From positions 2,356,001 to 2,420,000 of the forward strand of contig NZ_CP011526.1 in assembly GCF_001027105.1 (NCBI RefSeq): 64,000 bases of DNA, written 5' to 3'. A model generated the notes under the pieces. It was not told the DNA's origin and made no database searches. It worked only from the letters and a program-made list of their open reading frames with translations. A program made the translations under genes and the position numbers. Of this stretch, positions 11,141 to 21,739 are shown in pieces; positions within the stretch are counted from its first letter, which is position 1; the number at the start of each line of letters is the position of its first letter. This stretch comes from Staphylococcus aureus (lineage in GTDB: Bacteria > Bacillota > Bacilli > Staphylococcales > Staphylococcaceae).

Positions 11141-11520
11141 AACAAATACAGTCCCCCTTTTTAAAATGAATAATGGAACGTTCGAGAAATACGACATATT
11201 AATACCACTTTAAATCAATAAGTGTCTCAATAGGTTCCCATGGTGATGCTCTATTACTATCTACTATGTATATTAATATTTTATAATAACGAAACTACTT
11301 TAATTATATACTTTATGTGCGATAGCACAAAGACAAAACCACAAACCTTAACAGCTATCAACCAATTTAATTTGATTGCTGATTACTCACTATTCATTTT
11401 AACATAAAGCGCTACCATTATTATAATGTCAAACTTCTTTCATTAATGATCCATAAAAAAAAGATGAGATGTTAGAAAACATCTCACCTTCTGTATATTT
11501 ATATTTTGAAATACGTTTTT
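11141..11520. other. mqo upstream region and lactate-permease terminator
   Basis: No gene is visible. A minus-strand TATAAT lies at 11303-11308. An interrupted palindrome (tgtgc-gata-gcaca, 11316-11329) is placed at about the -35 position of that promoter and could be an operator for an unknown regulator. A hairpin at 11466-11485 (gagatgtt / aacatctc), with an eight-T run on the minus strand, terminates the lactate permease gene. Confidence 0.5.
11466..11485 (-). terminator. Terminator of the lactate permease gene
   Basis: 8-bp arms with a 4-nt loop, followed on the minus strand by a long T-run (atctttttttt), 36 bp beyond the stop codon. Confidence 0.85.
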
Positions 11521-13119
11521 TTATAATAATGACAAGATGAAAGTCCAAATACAGATGAATATTAGTAAACATACACTGTATTTCAATGTCATTTTTAATA
11601 ATTCTGATTCCTTACCAACTTGTTTTACTGCTGCAGTTGCAATTGCAATTGATTGTGGTGAAATCAATTTTGCCGCTACACCACCAACTGTATTAGCAGA
11701 TACAAGAAGTGAACCACTTGTTCCAATTTGTTGTGCAACAGAAGCTTGAATTGGTGCAAATAATGAGTTGTTATTTACAACTGATCCTGTCATAAACACA
11801 CCTATCCAACCTAAAATTGGTGATAGAACTGGGAAGACATTACCTGCTTTAGCAATACCTTGACCCATTGCTGCACTTAAACCACCATAAGTTGTGATTT
11901 TAGAAATTGCTAAGATGAAACAAATTGTAAGAACTGGTAACCACAACTCTTTAAATGTAACGCCGAATAATCTACCTGCATCTTTAAAGTTAACCTTTTT
12001 AGACATTAAAATTGTAATAATAATAGTTAATAAAATAGCTGTACCTGTTTGTCCAATAATATTTAAAGTCAATACTAATGGTTTATGCGTAACTTCGCTG
12101 ATTGTTCCAGGTAAGTTGAATTTAAATACTAATGATGATAAAGCACCATTTGGTAAGAATAAGTTTTTAAAGAATGGCGCACTCCAAATCATTACAATGA
12201 CTGTTAATACAATGAATGGGCTCCATGCATGTAATACTGCTTTTGCAGAATGTGCTTTTGCAGGTTCAATTTCTTCATCTTTATTAACACGATAAATGTG
12301 TTTTGGTTGGAATTTTTTAGAAAATACTGCTAATGCTAACATTGTTAATAACGGTGGAATAATATCTGCTAATTCAGGTCCACTGAATACAGTTAATAAT
12401 CCTTGAGTAAGTGTATAAGTGATTGAAACTACTAAAATTGCTGGTAATGTTTCTTTAACACCTCTAAAACCATCAATAATAAAGATAAGTAAGAATGGAA
12501 TAATGAAATTTATGATTGCCAATGTTAAAGTTGCTGATTGAGAAACACCTAATACTGAAACATCTCCAGGTAATTTCAACGTTTCTACAACACCTACAGG
12601 GATACCAATCGCACCAAAAGCACCAGACGCTGCATTTGCGACTAAACATAACATCGCAGCTTTTAATGGATTAAATCCTAATTGTGTTAATAAAAGTGCA
12701 CAAATTGCAATTGGTACACCAAATCCTGCTGCACCTTCTAAAAATGCGTTGAATGCAAATCCAATAAGTAAAACTTGAATACGTTGGTCTTGTGAAATAT
12801 TTGTAATACTATCTTGAATTGTTAAAAATTGTCCAGATTCAACAGTAATTTTGTATAACAATACTGCCATCATAACGATATAGCCAATCGGAATGATACC
12901 TTGGAAGAAACCTTCGACTACTGCACCAGAAGCGATACCAACTGGCAATTTGAAAAATGGTATTGCAATTAGTAATGTTACAACAAGTGTTGTAATAGCT
13001 GCATAAATACCTTTCATTTTAAAAACAGTTAAACATAGTAAAAACAGTACAATCGGTATTGCTGCAATTAAAGACGATAATAATAAATTATCAAATGGGT
13101 TAAACGTATTTACTAACAT
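11521..13119 (-). CDS. lctP: L-lactate permease
   Basis: The 532-residue protein is almost wholly hydrophobic, with about 12-14 membrane helices. It has the LctP-family hallmarks: the EGAAGFGVP motif near residues 128-136, a conserved SGAFGAIGIPVG segment, and QTGTAI and GSVVNNNSLFAPIQ towards the C-terminus. It takes up or exports lactate with protons. S. aureus carries a second copy elsewhere. A perfect cre and a Rex-type site upstream suggest that CcpA and the NADH sensor Rex both repress it. It sits next to mqo, another lactate/malate-linked respiratory function. Confidence 0.9.
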   Translation of the reverse strand: MLVNTFNPFDNLLLSSLIAAIPIVLFLLCLTVFKMKGIYAAITTLVVTLLIAIPFFKLPVGIASGAVVEGFFQGIIPIGYIVMMAVLLYKITVESGQFLTIQDSITNISQDQRIQVLLIGFAFNAFLEGAAGFGVPIAICALLLTQLGFNPLKAAMLCLVANAASGAFGAIGIPVGVVETLKLPGDVSVLGVSQSATLTLAIINFIIPFLLIFIIDGFRGVKETLPAILVVSITYTLTQGLLTVFSGPELADIIPPLLTMLALAVFSKKFQPKHIYRVNKDEEIEPAKAHSAKAVLHAWSPFIVLTVIVMIWSAPFFKNLFLPNGALSSLVFKFNLPGTISEVTHKPLVLTLNIIGQTGTAILLTIIITILMSKKVNFKDAGRLFGVTFKELWLPVLTICFILAISKITTYGGLSAAMGQGIAKAGNVFPVLSPILGWIGVFMTGSVVNNNSLFAPIQASVAQQIGTSGSLLVSANTVGGVAAKLISPQSIAIATAAVKQVGKESELLKMTLKYSVCLLIFICIWTFILSLL

Positions 13120-13190
13120 AGGCTGACTCTTCTTTCCATAAAGTAGTAGTGTAATTGCTTCATTAAAATCATGCTCTGGCTATAGCATTT

Positions 13191-13204
13191 TGTTATCGAT
13201 AACA
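13191..13204. promoter_or_regulatory. Catabolite-responsive element (CcpA) upstream of lctP
   Basis: TGTTATCGATAACA is a perfect 14-bp palindrome and fits the Gram-positive cre consensus TGWNANCGNTNWCA at every defined position. It lies 72-85 bp upstream of the lactate permease start. CcpA binding is inferred. Confidence 0.75.
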
Positions 13205-13225
13205 TTTTACAGAACAGTGAGATTA

Positions 13226-13243
13226 ATGTGATTTTTTTCACAA
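13226..13243. promoter_or_regulatory. Rex operator upstream of lctP
   Basis: ATGTGATTTTTTTCACAA differs from the S. aureus Rex consensus TTGTGAAnnnnTTCACAA at two positions. Lactate-related genes are known members of the S. aureus Rex regulon. It lies 107-124 bp upstream of the permease start. Confidence 0.75.
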
Positions 13244-13435
13244 TTAAAATATACCATTTTTTCAGACTATTAACAATATCACTTTCCTATTTAATTGTTT
13301 TATTTTTCATTTTAAATCTGTTCATCAAAATGAATTGTACTTAATGTAATGAAGTAACTTATACTATTCATGAATTTTACATAAGACCGTGCTAAAATAA
13401 GGAAGATACTACGATGAGGAATGGAAGTTATAGCA

Positions 13436-15109
13436 ATGATTAAACAGATAAATGTTTCTAATATGCAAAAGTTTGAATCTCAATTAATGAAAGCTCAGTC
13501 TGAAGGTTATACACATGTCGTTCCATATGCCAATGAGATAATGATTTATCAATCGATGTTAGATGCGGTTCAATTATATCCTAAGTCTATCGTGGTTGAT
13601 TATACTGTGGATGGACAATACAAAAATGATTGTCACTATTTCGGTCAATCATCGATCAACATTGCCGATTGGGCTCAAAACAATAATTATTATCCTAACC
13701 TGATATATGCGATTCAACAGACTCTTGATTTAATACATTATTACTCTGTAGAAACGATTTTCGATTTAGCTTTATTGACACTTCTGAAAGGTGATTTATC
13801 AATCGATGGTCATGTCGTTTTTGATTTTAAAGCCCCTATAGCAACAAGTGCTTCAATATGGGAAACTATTAAAACTATTGAAGATTTTGATATGATGTCT
13901 CAGTTTTATTTGAATAAAATGGCTTATATTGATCATCATCCTATACCTTTTCGCAACCTTTTTATCGAGGATTCAGAACAACTTAATTCGCCAGATAATT
14001 GGTTGTATTCTACCAAGTTTATGCTACCTAAATGGTTATATAAAATAGCAAAGCAACGTGCTGATAACAAACAATTACAAAACTTCGGCCTGTATACGAA
14101 GCAACCAAACGTTTTAAAAGATCACATCGTTTTTATCGGTGATCATCATCAATATATAGGTAATTCAAAATATTTATTTACTTACTTCGTTAAACATAAT
14201 CCAATGACTGCCTGTTATTTTGTTACTGACGATCGTCGCGGACCACATTTCATATCACCTAAGTCTGAAAAAGCTGACGAATTGATTAACAGCGCACGCG
14301 TAGTTATAGTTGAAAATGATATACCTGAAACGTTACAACCAAACGGTACTTTAATTCAATTACATCAAGGCACACCAATAATGCAATTATTTTTAGATAG
14401 TAAAGAGCCTATTAAAAATATAGAAACACCTTTTTATCGTGCTAAAAGGTATAATCGCTGGTTGCAATTCGATTATGTTATACATTCTGCTGATGATATT
14501 AGCCACTTTTATCAAACGGCTTTTCCTAGTCACCAAGCAAATGTATTGGCTTATGGTAATCCTAAACACCAATATTTACTACAAAAGAGTAACGAAAGTA
14601 CTACTCAACAACAGTATAAGAAATCGTTTAAAATAAATGATCAAAAACCAGTTTTATTATACGCACCTATTGGATTAGTGAGTGCGCAACAATTACCACT
14701 ATCAGATGCTTTATTCAAAGCCTATCATGTTGTGGTTCAGGGTGTTGATGAAGCGATCTTACCAGAAGAGGCGCTTGTTGCACCAAAGTATCTTAGTGCT
14801 CAAGACTTAATTCTAATGTCTGATGTCGTTATCACTGATTACTCAAATATAATATTTGATGCGATGGCTATAGACAAAACAGTAGCATTATACACTCCAA
14901 ATCACAGTCAATACATTGAGTCTCAAGGTGTTAACGAAGATATTTGGCGTCATCTATCAAAAATTTGGTATACAGACCGACAATTATTAATTAATAATTT
15001 AATTTCCCAGGCAATACCAGTGATTAAATATCCACAAATACAACATAAAGAACAACCATTAGAATCTATTTCACAACTTATATTGTCTAAGATGACATCT
15101 AATCAATAG
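13436..15109 (+). CDS. CDP-glycerol glycerophosphotransferase-like teichoic acid protein
   Basis: The C-terminal half resembles TagF/TarF-type polymerases: a HQGTP motif near residue 305 (family HGTPxK), a run of paired Rossmann-like strands, and SDVVITDYSNIIFDAM matching the terminal TDYSSxxFD signature. The first 200 residues look different and may be a separate domain. The substrate is not deducible; it could act on wall or lipoteichoic acid or another phosphodiester polymer. An ATG at 13421 is in frame, but ggaag precedes 13436 at a better distance, giving 557 residues. It is transcribed alone and ends at a bidirectional hairpin. Confidence 0.75.
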   Translation: MIKQINVSNMQKFESQLMKAQSEGYTHVVPYANEIMIYQSMLDAVQLYPKSIVVDYTVDGQYKNDCHYFGQSSINIADWAQNNNYYPNLIYAIQQTLDLIHYYSVETIFDLALLTLLKGDLSIDGHVVFDFKAPIATSASIWETIKTIEDFDMMSQFYLNKMAYIDHHPIPFRNLFIEDSEQLNSPDNWLYSTKFMLPKWLYKIAKQRADNKQLQNFGLYTKQPNVLKDHIVFIGDHHQYIGNSKYLFTYFVKHNPMTACYFVTDDRRGPHFISPKSEKADELINSARVVIVENDIPETLQPNGTLIQLHQGTPIMQLFLDSKEPIKNIETPFYRAKRYNRWLQFDYVIHSADDISHFYQTAFPSHQANVLAYGNPKHQYLLQKSNESTTQQQYKKSFKINDQKPVLLYAPIGLVSAQQLPLSDALFKAYHVVVQGVDEAILPEEALVAPKYLSAQDLILMSDVVITDYSNIIFDAMAIDKTVALYTPNHSQYIESQGVNEDIWRHLSKIWYTDRQLLINNLISQAIPVIKYPQIQHKEQPLESISQLILSKMTSNQ

Positions 15110-15187
15110 TGTTTAAATTTCTCAGTGGCTGTGAATGAGGTTTAAAAGTACTATAAAACGTAAACTTTGATACTTTAAAATACGCAA

Positions 15188-15229
15188 AAAACGGTAAACC
15201 CTAATTCATATTATAGAGTTTACCGTTTT
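15188..15229. terminator. Bidirectional terminator
   Basis: 12-bp perfect arms aaaacggtaaac (15188-15199) and gtttaccgtttt (15218-15229) between convergent genes, with A/T-run flanks on both sides. Confidence 0.88.
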
Positions 15230-15261
15230 ATTTTTTAACTTGCATCATAGTTATATTAACA

Positions 15262-15891
15262 TTATTGTTGGTAGTTTGGATCAGTAACCATTGCTTGTCC
15301 AGTATAATCAACCGTTACAATTGAATATTTTCCATTTGCATTTGGGTCTTTAAAACTAAACACATACTTATAGTTGCCATTATGTTCTTCAATAGAATAA
15401 TCATTATACACTTTATTATTACTACCAAATTTATTTGCTTCATTATTAGCCGCATTTAAAGCTGTTTGGAAATTTGGCAATTGCTGTAAAGCTTGATTTT
15501 TATTTCCATTAAACGGATAAATTTGACGTGCAACCGGCGCGGCATTTTGTCCATAATATGGTGCAACGTAACTTGATTTTTGATTATTATTCGCTTGGTT
15601 ATTACTTGATTGGTTATTATTTGTTTGGTTTTGGTCATTGTTTGTTGCATTTGAATTAGATTGTTGCTGGTTATCGTTTGCACTATTATCTTTATTATCT
15701 TTGTTTACGTCTTTACTATCATCTTTATTATCTTTCTTATCTTTAGATGAATCATTTGTTTTTTTATCTTGTTGTTCAGTTTTCGCTTTATCATCTTTTT
15801 CTTTATTACCGTCTTTTTGTTGGTCACTATCTTGACCACATGCAGCTAAAAATAATGATAATGCTAGTAACCCTGTAACTAATCTTTTCAT
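15262..15891 (-). CDS. Secreted lipoprotein with a long Asp/Lys/Asn/Gln-rich linker
   Basis: A lipoprotein signal peptide ends at the lipobox LAAC with Cys18. Residues about 20-115 are low-complexity, first Asp/Lys-rich then Asn/Gln-rich with repeated NNQ units. This suits a flexible spacer through the cell wall. The globular part, from about residue 115, has no motif that I recognise. Such a layout presents a small domain outside the wall. The ATG at 15891 follows ataggaggag. The protein has been likened to TpgX in S. aureus annotation (from memory), which does not define a function. Confidence 0.8.
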
Positions 15892-16204
15892 ACATATCTC
15901 CTCCTATAATTCGATATTCATTGAATAATCTTGAAATACATATCTACCATGTGTATCTTTTCATGGCTTGTTACCAAAGACGTCAACATTAATATGATCT
16001 GAATTATCACAATATCCATAACTACAATCTAAGGTTCTTTTTATTATACCCTAATTTTTGTTCATTATTATTTAATTTTTGTGAATTTTATGTTTTCTAT
16101 AAATTTAATTATTTTACTTTAACAATTCATTACGCATTTAGCATTTCAAGGTATACACAATATTTATTACTATGATTTCATTTTATCTGCTGCAAAAACA
16201 ATCA
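15892..16204. other. Intergenic region upstream of the lipoprotein
   Basis: 313 bp with no convincing ORF. A minus-strand TATAAT (plus-strand attata, 16043-16048) in the context gggTATAATaaa could be the lipoprotein promoter, giving a leader of about 140 nt. No strong hairpin was seen. Confidence 0.4.
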
Positions 16205-16720
16205 TTATAACTCTTTTTCCATAATTAAATCTGTATCCGTTACATCACCTGTTTGAAAATGATGTTCACCAACCACTTTAAATCCATGACGTTTATAAAA
16301 TGCTTGAGCACGAGGATTATGCTCCCAAACTCCTAGCCAAATTTTATGTTTATTATGTTCTTGAGCAATTTTTTCGGCCAATTCTATCAATTGTGAACCT
16401 CTTCCGCCACCTTGAAAGTCTTTCAAAAAATATATGCGCTGCACTTCTAAATAGGTCTCCCCCATTTCTTCAGTTTGAGCACTATTAATATTCATCTTTA
16501 TATAACCAACATTCGCACCATCTTCTTGATAAAAATAATGAAATGAATCTACATGGTTAATCTCTTGTGTAAATTTCTCTACAGTATAATTGTCTTTAAA
16601 AAATTGATCAAAATCTTTGTCATCATAGTAAGAACCAAACGTGTCATAAAATGTTCTAGTTGCTAATTCAACTAATTCACTAGCATTTTGTTCTGAAATT
16701 TCTTTGATTATCCCAGCCAT
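16205..16720 (-). CDS. GNAT N-acetyltransferase, PaiA-like
   Basis: This 171-residue acetyltransferase has the acetyl-CoA loop FQGGGRGSQL (QxxGxG type) near residues 102-111, then WLGVWEHNPRAQAFYKRHGF and a terminal DLIMEK. These features closely resemble Bacillus PaiA, which acetylates spermidine and spermine. Polyamine acetylation is therefore the best guess, though GNAT substrates cannot be fixed from sequence. The ATG at 16720 has a ttggagga ribosome binding site. It is monocistronic. Confidence 0.8.
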   Translation of the reverse strand: MAGIIKEISEQNASELVELATRTFYDTFGSYYDDKDFDQFFKDNYTVEKFTQEINHVDSFHYFYQEDGANVGYIKMNINSAQTEEMGETYLEVQRIYFLKDFQGGGRGSQLIELAEKIAQEHNKHKIWLGVWEHNPRAQAFYKRHGFKVVGEHHFQTGDVTDTDLIMEKEL

Positions 16721-16910
16721 ATAAATCCTCCAATAAACAGTGATCGAATCAAAATATTACTTATGTTATTTTTCAGCCAAAACTATTTAAAAATACATTA
16801 ACACAAATCAATTACAAATTGTATTGATTGTGTGTAACATCAATAAATGATACATTTATTCCAGTAAAATGGCCGTATTTTCAAAAGAGAAAAAGAGAGG
16901 ATGTATCGTT

Positions 16911-17915
16911 GTGATAGAAACATTTAAAGCGTTTGTAATTGATAAAGATGAGAGTGGTAAAGTGACACCAACTTTCAAACAATTATCGCCTACTGATTTA
17001 CCTAAAGGAGATGTGCTGATTAAAGTACATTACTCTGGTATAAATTATAAAGATGCTTTAGCGACTCAAGATCATAATGCAGTCGTAAAATCGTATCCTA
17101 TGATTCCAGGAATAGATTTAGCTGGAACAATTGTTGAATCCGAAGCACCAGGCTTTGAAAAAGGAGAACAAGTAATTGTAACGAGTTATGACCTAGGTGT
17201 CAGCCATTATGGCGGTTTTAGTGAATATGCGCGTGTAAAATCAGAATGGATTATCAAGCTTCCTGATACTTTAACATTAGAAGAATCAATGATATATGGC
17301 ACAGCTGGTTATACTGCCGGTTTAGCAATTGAAAGACTTGAAAAAGTTGGAATGAATATTGAAGATGGTCCTGTACTCGTTCGCGGTGCTTCAGGTGGTG
17401 TCGGTACTTTAGCAGTACTCATGCTTAATGAACTTGGTTATAAAGTTATCGCAAGTACAGGTAAACAAGATGTTAGCGATCAATTACTTGAACTTGGTGC
17501 CAAAGAAGTTATCGATCGACTTCCTGTTGAAGATGATCATAAAAAGCCACTCGCATCATCAACTTGGCAAGCTTGTGTAGACCCTGTTGGTGGCGAAGGT
17601 ATTAATTATGTTACAAAGCGTTTAAATCATAGTGGGTCAATTGCAGTTATTGGTATGACTGCCGGTAATACTTATACTAATTCTGTATTCCCTCACATTT
17701 TAAGAGGTGTAAACATTTTAGGAATTGACTCGGTATTTACTGCTATGAAATTAAGACAGCGCGTTTGGCGTCGTCTCGCAAAAGATTTAATGCCTGAAAA
17801 TTTACATGAGATCAAGCAAGTTATTACATTTGATGAACTTCCAGAACAACTTAACAAAGTAATTAAACATGAAAATAAAGGGCGCATTGTTATCGATTTC
17901 GGTGTAGATAAATAG
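16911..17915 (+). CDS. YhdH/AcuI-type medium-chain NADPH oxidoreductase
   Basis: This 334-residue zinc-independent medium-chain dehydrogenase has SGINYKDALA near residue 45, the nucleotide-binding VRGASGGVGTLAV near 155, and a C-terminal HENKGRIVIDF. The closest known members reduce acryloyl-CoA (AcuI/YhdH), so detoxification of reactive acrylyl compounds is likely but not proven. The true start is probably GTG at 16911 (MIETFKAF), preceded by gagagga. An upstream ATG at 16869 would add 14 basic residues without a binding site. It converges with the next gene on a shared hairpin. Confidence 0.85.
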   Translation: MIETFKAFVIDKDESGKVTPTFKQLSPTDLPKGDVLIKVHYSGINYKDALATQDHNAVVKSYPMIPGIDLAGTIVESEAPGFEKGEQVIVTSYDLGVSHYGGFSEYARVKSEWIIKLPDTLTLEESMIYGTAGYTAGLAIERLEKVGMNIEDGPVLVRGASGGVGTLAVLMLNELGYKVIASTGKQDVSDQLLELGAKEVIDRLPVEDDHKKPLASSTWQACVDPVGGEGINYVTKRLNHSGSIAVIGMTAGNTYTNSVFPHILRGVNILGIDSVFTAMKLRQRVWRRLAKDLMPENLHEIKQVITFDELPEQLNKVIKHENKGRIVIDFGVDK

Positions 17916-17923
17916 TATTCATG

Positions 17924-17957
17924 AAAAAGACATCCCGTTATGCGAGATGTCTTTTTT
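17924..17957. terminator. Bidirectional terminator
   Basis: Arms aaaaagacatc (17924-17934) and gatgtctttttt (17946-17957) between convergent genes. Confidence 0.85.
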
Positions 17958-17960
17958 AAT

Positions 17961-18362
17961 TTAGTATTTGATATACATACCGCCTGAATCTGGTTCGGTA
18001 GGTATAAATCCAAATTTTGTATATAATTTATCCGCTGGGTAGTCTGCAATCAGACTAACGTATGTACTCTCAACAGCCACACCTTTAATATATTGCATAA
18101 TATGCTCCATAATTAGACTGCCGTAACCTTGACCTTGGTAACTTTTCAAAACTGCAATATCAACAATTTGAAAAACAGTTCCGCCATCGCCAATCACTCT
18201 ACCCATACCAATTAACCGATCTTTATCATACAAGGTTACTGTAAATAAGGCATTAGGTAATCCTTTTTCAGCTGCTTCGCGCGTCTTTGGACTCATACCT
18301 GCGTTAATCCTTAATGCGCAATAATCCTCGCAAGTCGGAATATCATATGTCACTTTAACCAT
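17961..18362 (-). CDS. GNAT-family N-acetyltransferase
   Basis: A short 133-residue GNAT protein. The central strand IVDIAVLKSYQGQGYGSLIMEHI holds the QxxGxG acetyl-CoA motif near residues 76-81, and the C-terminus has YTKFGFIPT as in other members. The substrate is unknown. The ATG at 18362 follows tggggtaa. It lies just downstream of iruO on the same strand, with 35 bp between, and could be cotranscribed with it. Confidence 0.8.
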   Translation of the reverse strand: MVKVTYDIPTCEDYCALRINAGMSPKTREAAEKGLPNALFTVTLYDKDRLIGMGRVIGDGGTVFQIVDIAVLKSYQGQGYGSLIMEHIMQYIKGVAVESTYVSLIADYPADKLYTKFGFIPTEPDSGGMYIKY

Positions 18363-18397
18363 TATTTACCCCACTTTTCATCACACAATATATCAAC

Positions 18398-19501
<1,104 letters not shown>

Positions 19502-19593
19502 TTAAAGCCATTATACTATTAATATTTATATTGTTAAAATAAATCGCATAGTTAGCCATGAATTATCAATAACTATCCCATCACAATATAAAA

Positions 19594-19641
19594 ACACACC
19601 TTTCAAAGTAAGAAACAACAATGTTCCTTTGAAAGATGTGT
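19594..19641 (-). terminator. Terminator of the DUF2871 gene
   Basis: Arms acacacctttcaaag (19594-19608) and ctttgaaagatgtgt (19627-19641) with one mismatch. The minus-strand exit is gtgtgttttt. Confidence 0.85.
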
Positions 19642-19663
19642 ATATTTTTTAGTTCTAGTTATA

Positions 19664-20095
19664 TTATTTTTTAAAAGACTCATCACGTGGTTCTTTAAGA
19701 ATTGCTTGTCTTAAAAGGAAAAATAGCAACAATAAACCTGCAAGCATACCTGTGTGCCCAATACCTGCAAAGCCTGCAAATGCTTCTGGAGAGTATGATT
19801 TACCAGTGACTTGGAAGAATCCTTTTGTCACCATCATACCTATAGTAACGATAACACCTATGTTATATACATAGAAGAACCAGTTAAATAAGTAGTAACT
19901 TGATAATTTAAATAACTTCTCCAATGGTAATAATATTAAAAACATAAACATACCTAAAATAAGTGTATGTGTGTGTACAAGTGATAATTGTGTTGTACCA
20001 GTAAAATCATATGCTTTTGTTAGCTCTCTATAGAAAAAGCCACTAAATAAACCTATGATCATATAAAAAAGAAATGAATATAATAACCTACGCAT
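19664..20095 (-). CDS. DUF2871 four-helix membrane protein
   Basis: This 143-residue protein has four hydrophobic segments (about 5-24, 42-60, 70-92 and 108-130). It matches DUF2871, including the SLVHTHTLILGMFMFLILLPLEK segment with two histidines in the second helix and a GHTGMLAG segment in the last. Such histidines within helices could bind heme or metal, but this is speculation. It has its own ribosome binding site (gagggagga) and terminator. Function unknown. Confidence 0.75.
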   Translation of the reverse strand: MRRLLYSFLFYMIIGLFSGFFYRELTKAYDFTGTTQLSLVHTHTLILGMFMFLILLPLEKLFKLSSYYLFNWFFYVYNIGVIVTIGMMVTKGFFQVTGKSYSPEAFAGFAGIGHTGMLAGLLLLFFLLRQAILKEPRDESFKK

Positions 20096-20239
20096 TTTGA
20101 ATCCTCCCTCACCTTTTCATTATATCCGATTATACCTATTATAACAGTGACAAAAAAGCGAAGATATGACACAACTGAATTTGGTTTAGCACATAGTATG
20201 ACAGCTAAAATAACTTTACATCAAGCGCTATACAAATAA

Positions 20240-20285
20240 AATAGCTATACCATGACGCTCGCTACAAACGTCTTGTATAGCTATT
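20240..20285 (-). terminator. Terminator of the YhgE-like gene
   Basis: Arms aatagctatac (20240-20250) and gtatagctatt (20275-20285), 17 bp past the stop codon on the minus strand. Confidence 0.75.
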
Positions 20286-20301
20286 ATTTCTATTTATTAA
20301 A

Positions 20302-21579
20302 TTATGACGGCACTTCAGTACGTTTTGTGCTATGTTTTCTAACAATAGCTGAAACTAAACTTGATACAGCGCCAAAAATCATAAACCCTATAAACATCCA
20401 CATTGTACTATTTAATTCAATATGATGATTCAAGTATAATAGTTCTCTTACACTTGTTGCATAGTGTGTGAATGGATTCCAATCATATACATATTTTTGA
20501 TAACTTTCAGGCAACATTTGTTTAGGTAACGTTACAAGTTGCATACTAAAGAACATTAAAATGAAGAAAATTGGAACTGACTTCATACCTAGCCATACCA
20601 TAACACCTAAAATAAGGCCCACGAAACCAAGAATCGCAAATGCTACAAAAATTGCGATACGATTTGGATGGTCAAAATCAAATCTTTGAACGCCTTGCAT
20701 GAAATAAATATAAACAAAGCTACCTGCAAATGCTGCAACAACTGCAAATATCATCTGTCCAATTGAAGCAATGATACGATGTTGCACGACGATATTGTTA
20801 CTAGTTCTAAATGCAAAGAACAATAAGATAGACGTTACGATTGAACCTATCCAAATTGGCATAAACATTAGGAATGGTGCATTACCACCTGCTTGGTGAT
20901 CTTTAACTTTATTAAGTTTTTCATTATCCACTTTTACTGGATTCGTCAAACCATTGATGTCCGCGGCATTGACTTTAACATTTTGACTCGTTAATGTTTC
21001 CAAACTTTGCTTCGTAATTTGAGCATTAATATTATCACCCATACCAGTTAACACAGCTGATGCAATTTGTGAACCTTGTAAGCTTGATCCTTCACTTACA
21101 ATCGTTTTAAATTTAGCCTGCTTAACCTCTACTTGTTGATTCCCCATTTTTTGTTTCATTTGTTGAACCACTTGTGGCGGAATTTCACCTGAAGCAACTT
21201 TTTGTTGCATTTCTTCTTTTTTACTATCCATAACTACTTTTTGTGTTTTACTCATAGCATCTTTTGAAAAGTCTTTATCAATAATAGCTACTCCAAAGAT
21301 TTTTTGATCTTTCAAATCTTTTTCAAGGTCTTTTTCACTATCAACCTTAACCCATTTAATTTTATTAGAATCACTATCTAATAATTTATCCTCTAATTTT
21401 TTACCAATGTTAACATTTTTATCTTGAATCGTTGTACCTTTATCCTCGTTTAATATACCAATTGGTAAATCTTTTGGTTTAGGATTATATGCAGGATAAA
21501 AAGCTAAAGAAAAGATTACCAAGATAATCATAGTTGCTATTGGTGCAATCCATAATAATTTATTTTTAAATATATTCAT
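20302..21579 (-). CDS. YhgE/Pip-like ABC-2-type membrane protein
   Basis: One N-terminal membrane helix (about residues 8-30) is followed by a roughly 200-residue extracellular region rich in Lys/Asp/Gln, and then five or six helices from about 240 to 415. This is the YhgE/Pip/ABC-2 permease layout, with the recurring PKDLPIGILNEDKG segment after the first helix. Such proteins act in export or drug tolerance, often without their own ATPase. The start at 21579 has aaggaggt upstream; an in-frame extension to 21606 overlaps that site. It is divergent from a TetR gene, which probably represses it. Confidence 0.78.
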   Translation of the reverse strand: MNIFKNKLLWIAPIATMIILVIFSLAFYPAYNPKPKDLPIGILNEDKGTTIQDKNVNIGKKLEDKLLDSDSNKIKWVKVDSEKDLEKDLKDQKIFGVAIIDKDFSKDAMSKTQKVVMDSKKEEMQQKVASGEIPPQVVQQMKQKMGNQQVEVKQAKFKTIVSEGSSLQGSQIASAVLTGMGDNINAQITKQSLETLTSQNVKVNAADINGLTNPVKVDNEKLNKVKDHQAGGNAPFLMFMPIWIGSIVTSILLFFAFRTSNNIVVQHRIIASIGQMIFAVVAAFAGSFVYIYFMQGVQRFDFDHPNRIAIFVAFAILGFVGLILGVMVWLGMKSVPIFFILMFFSMQLVTLPKQMLPESYQKYVYDWNPFTHYATSVRELLYLNHHIELNSTMWMFIGFMIFGAVSSLVSAIVRKHSTKRTEVPS

Positions 21580-21739
21580 TTTATTAATTACCTCCTTATT
21601 AGACAATGTGTTGAATATTTCGCATGTTGTCTATTATAATATGTAAGTGGGAATAAACAATACACAATGTTCATCAATACGTTCATTAATAGACAAATAC
21701 ACCCACATTGTTCAATAACACAAGGAGGTTGATTTATTT

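Noticed and set aside
17693..18049. 118-codon minus-strand ORF spanning the YhdH-like and GNAT genes
   Set aside because: It crosses the bidirectional terminator and overlaps two real genes in other frames; no support.
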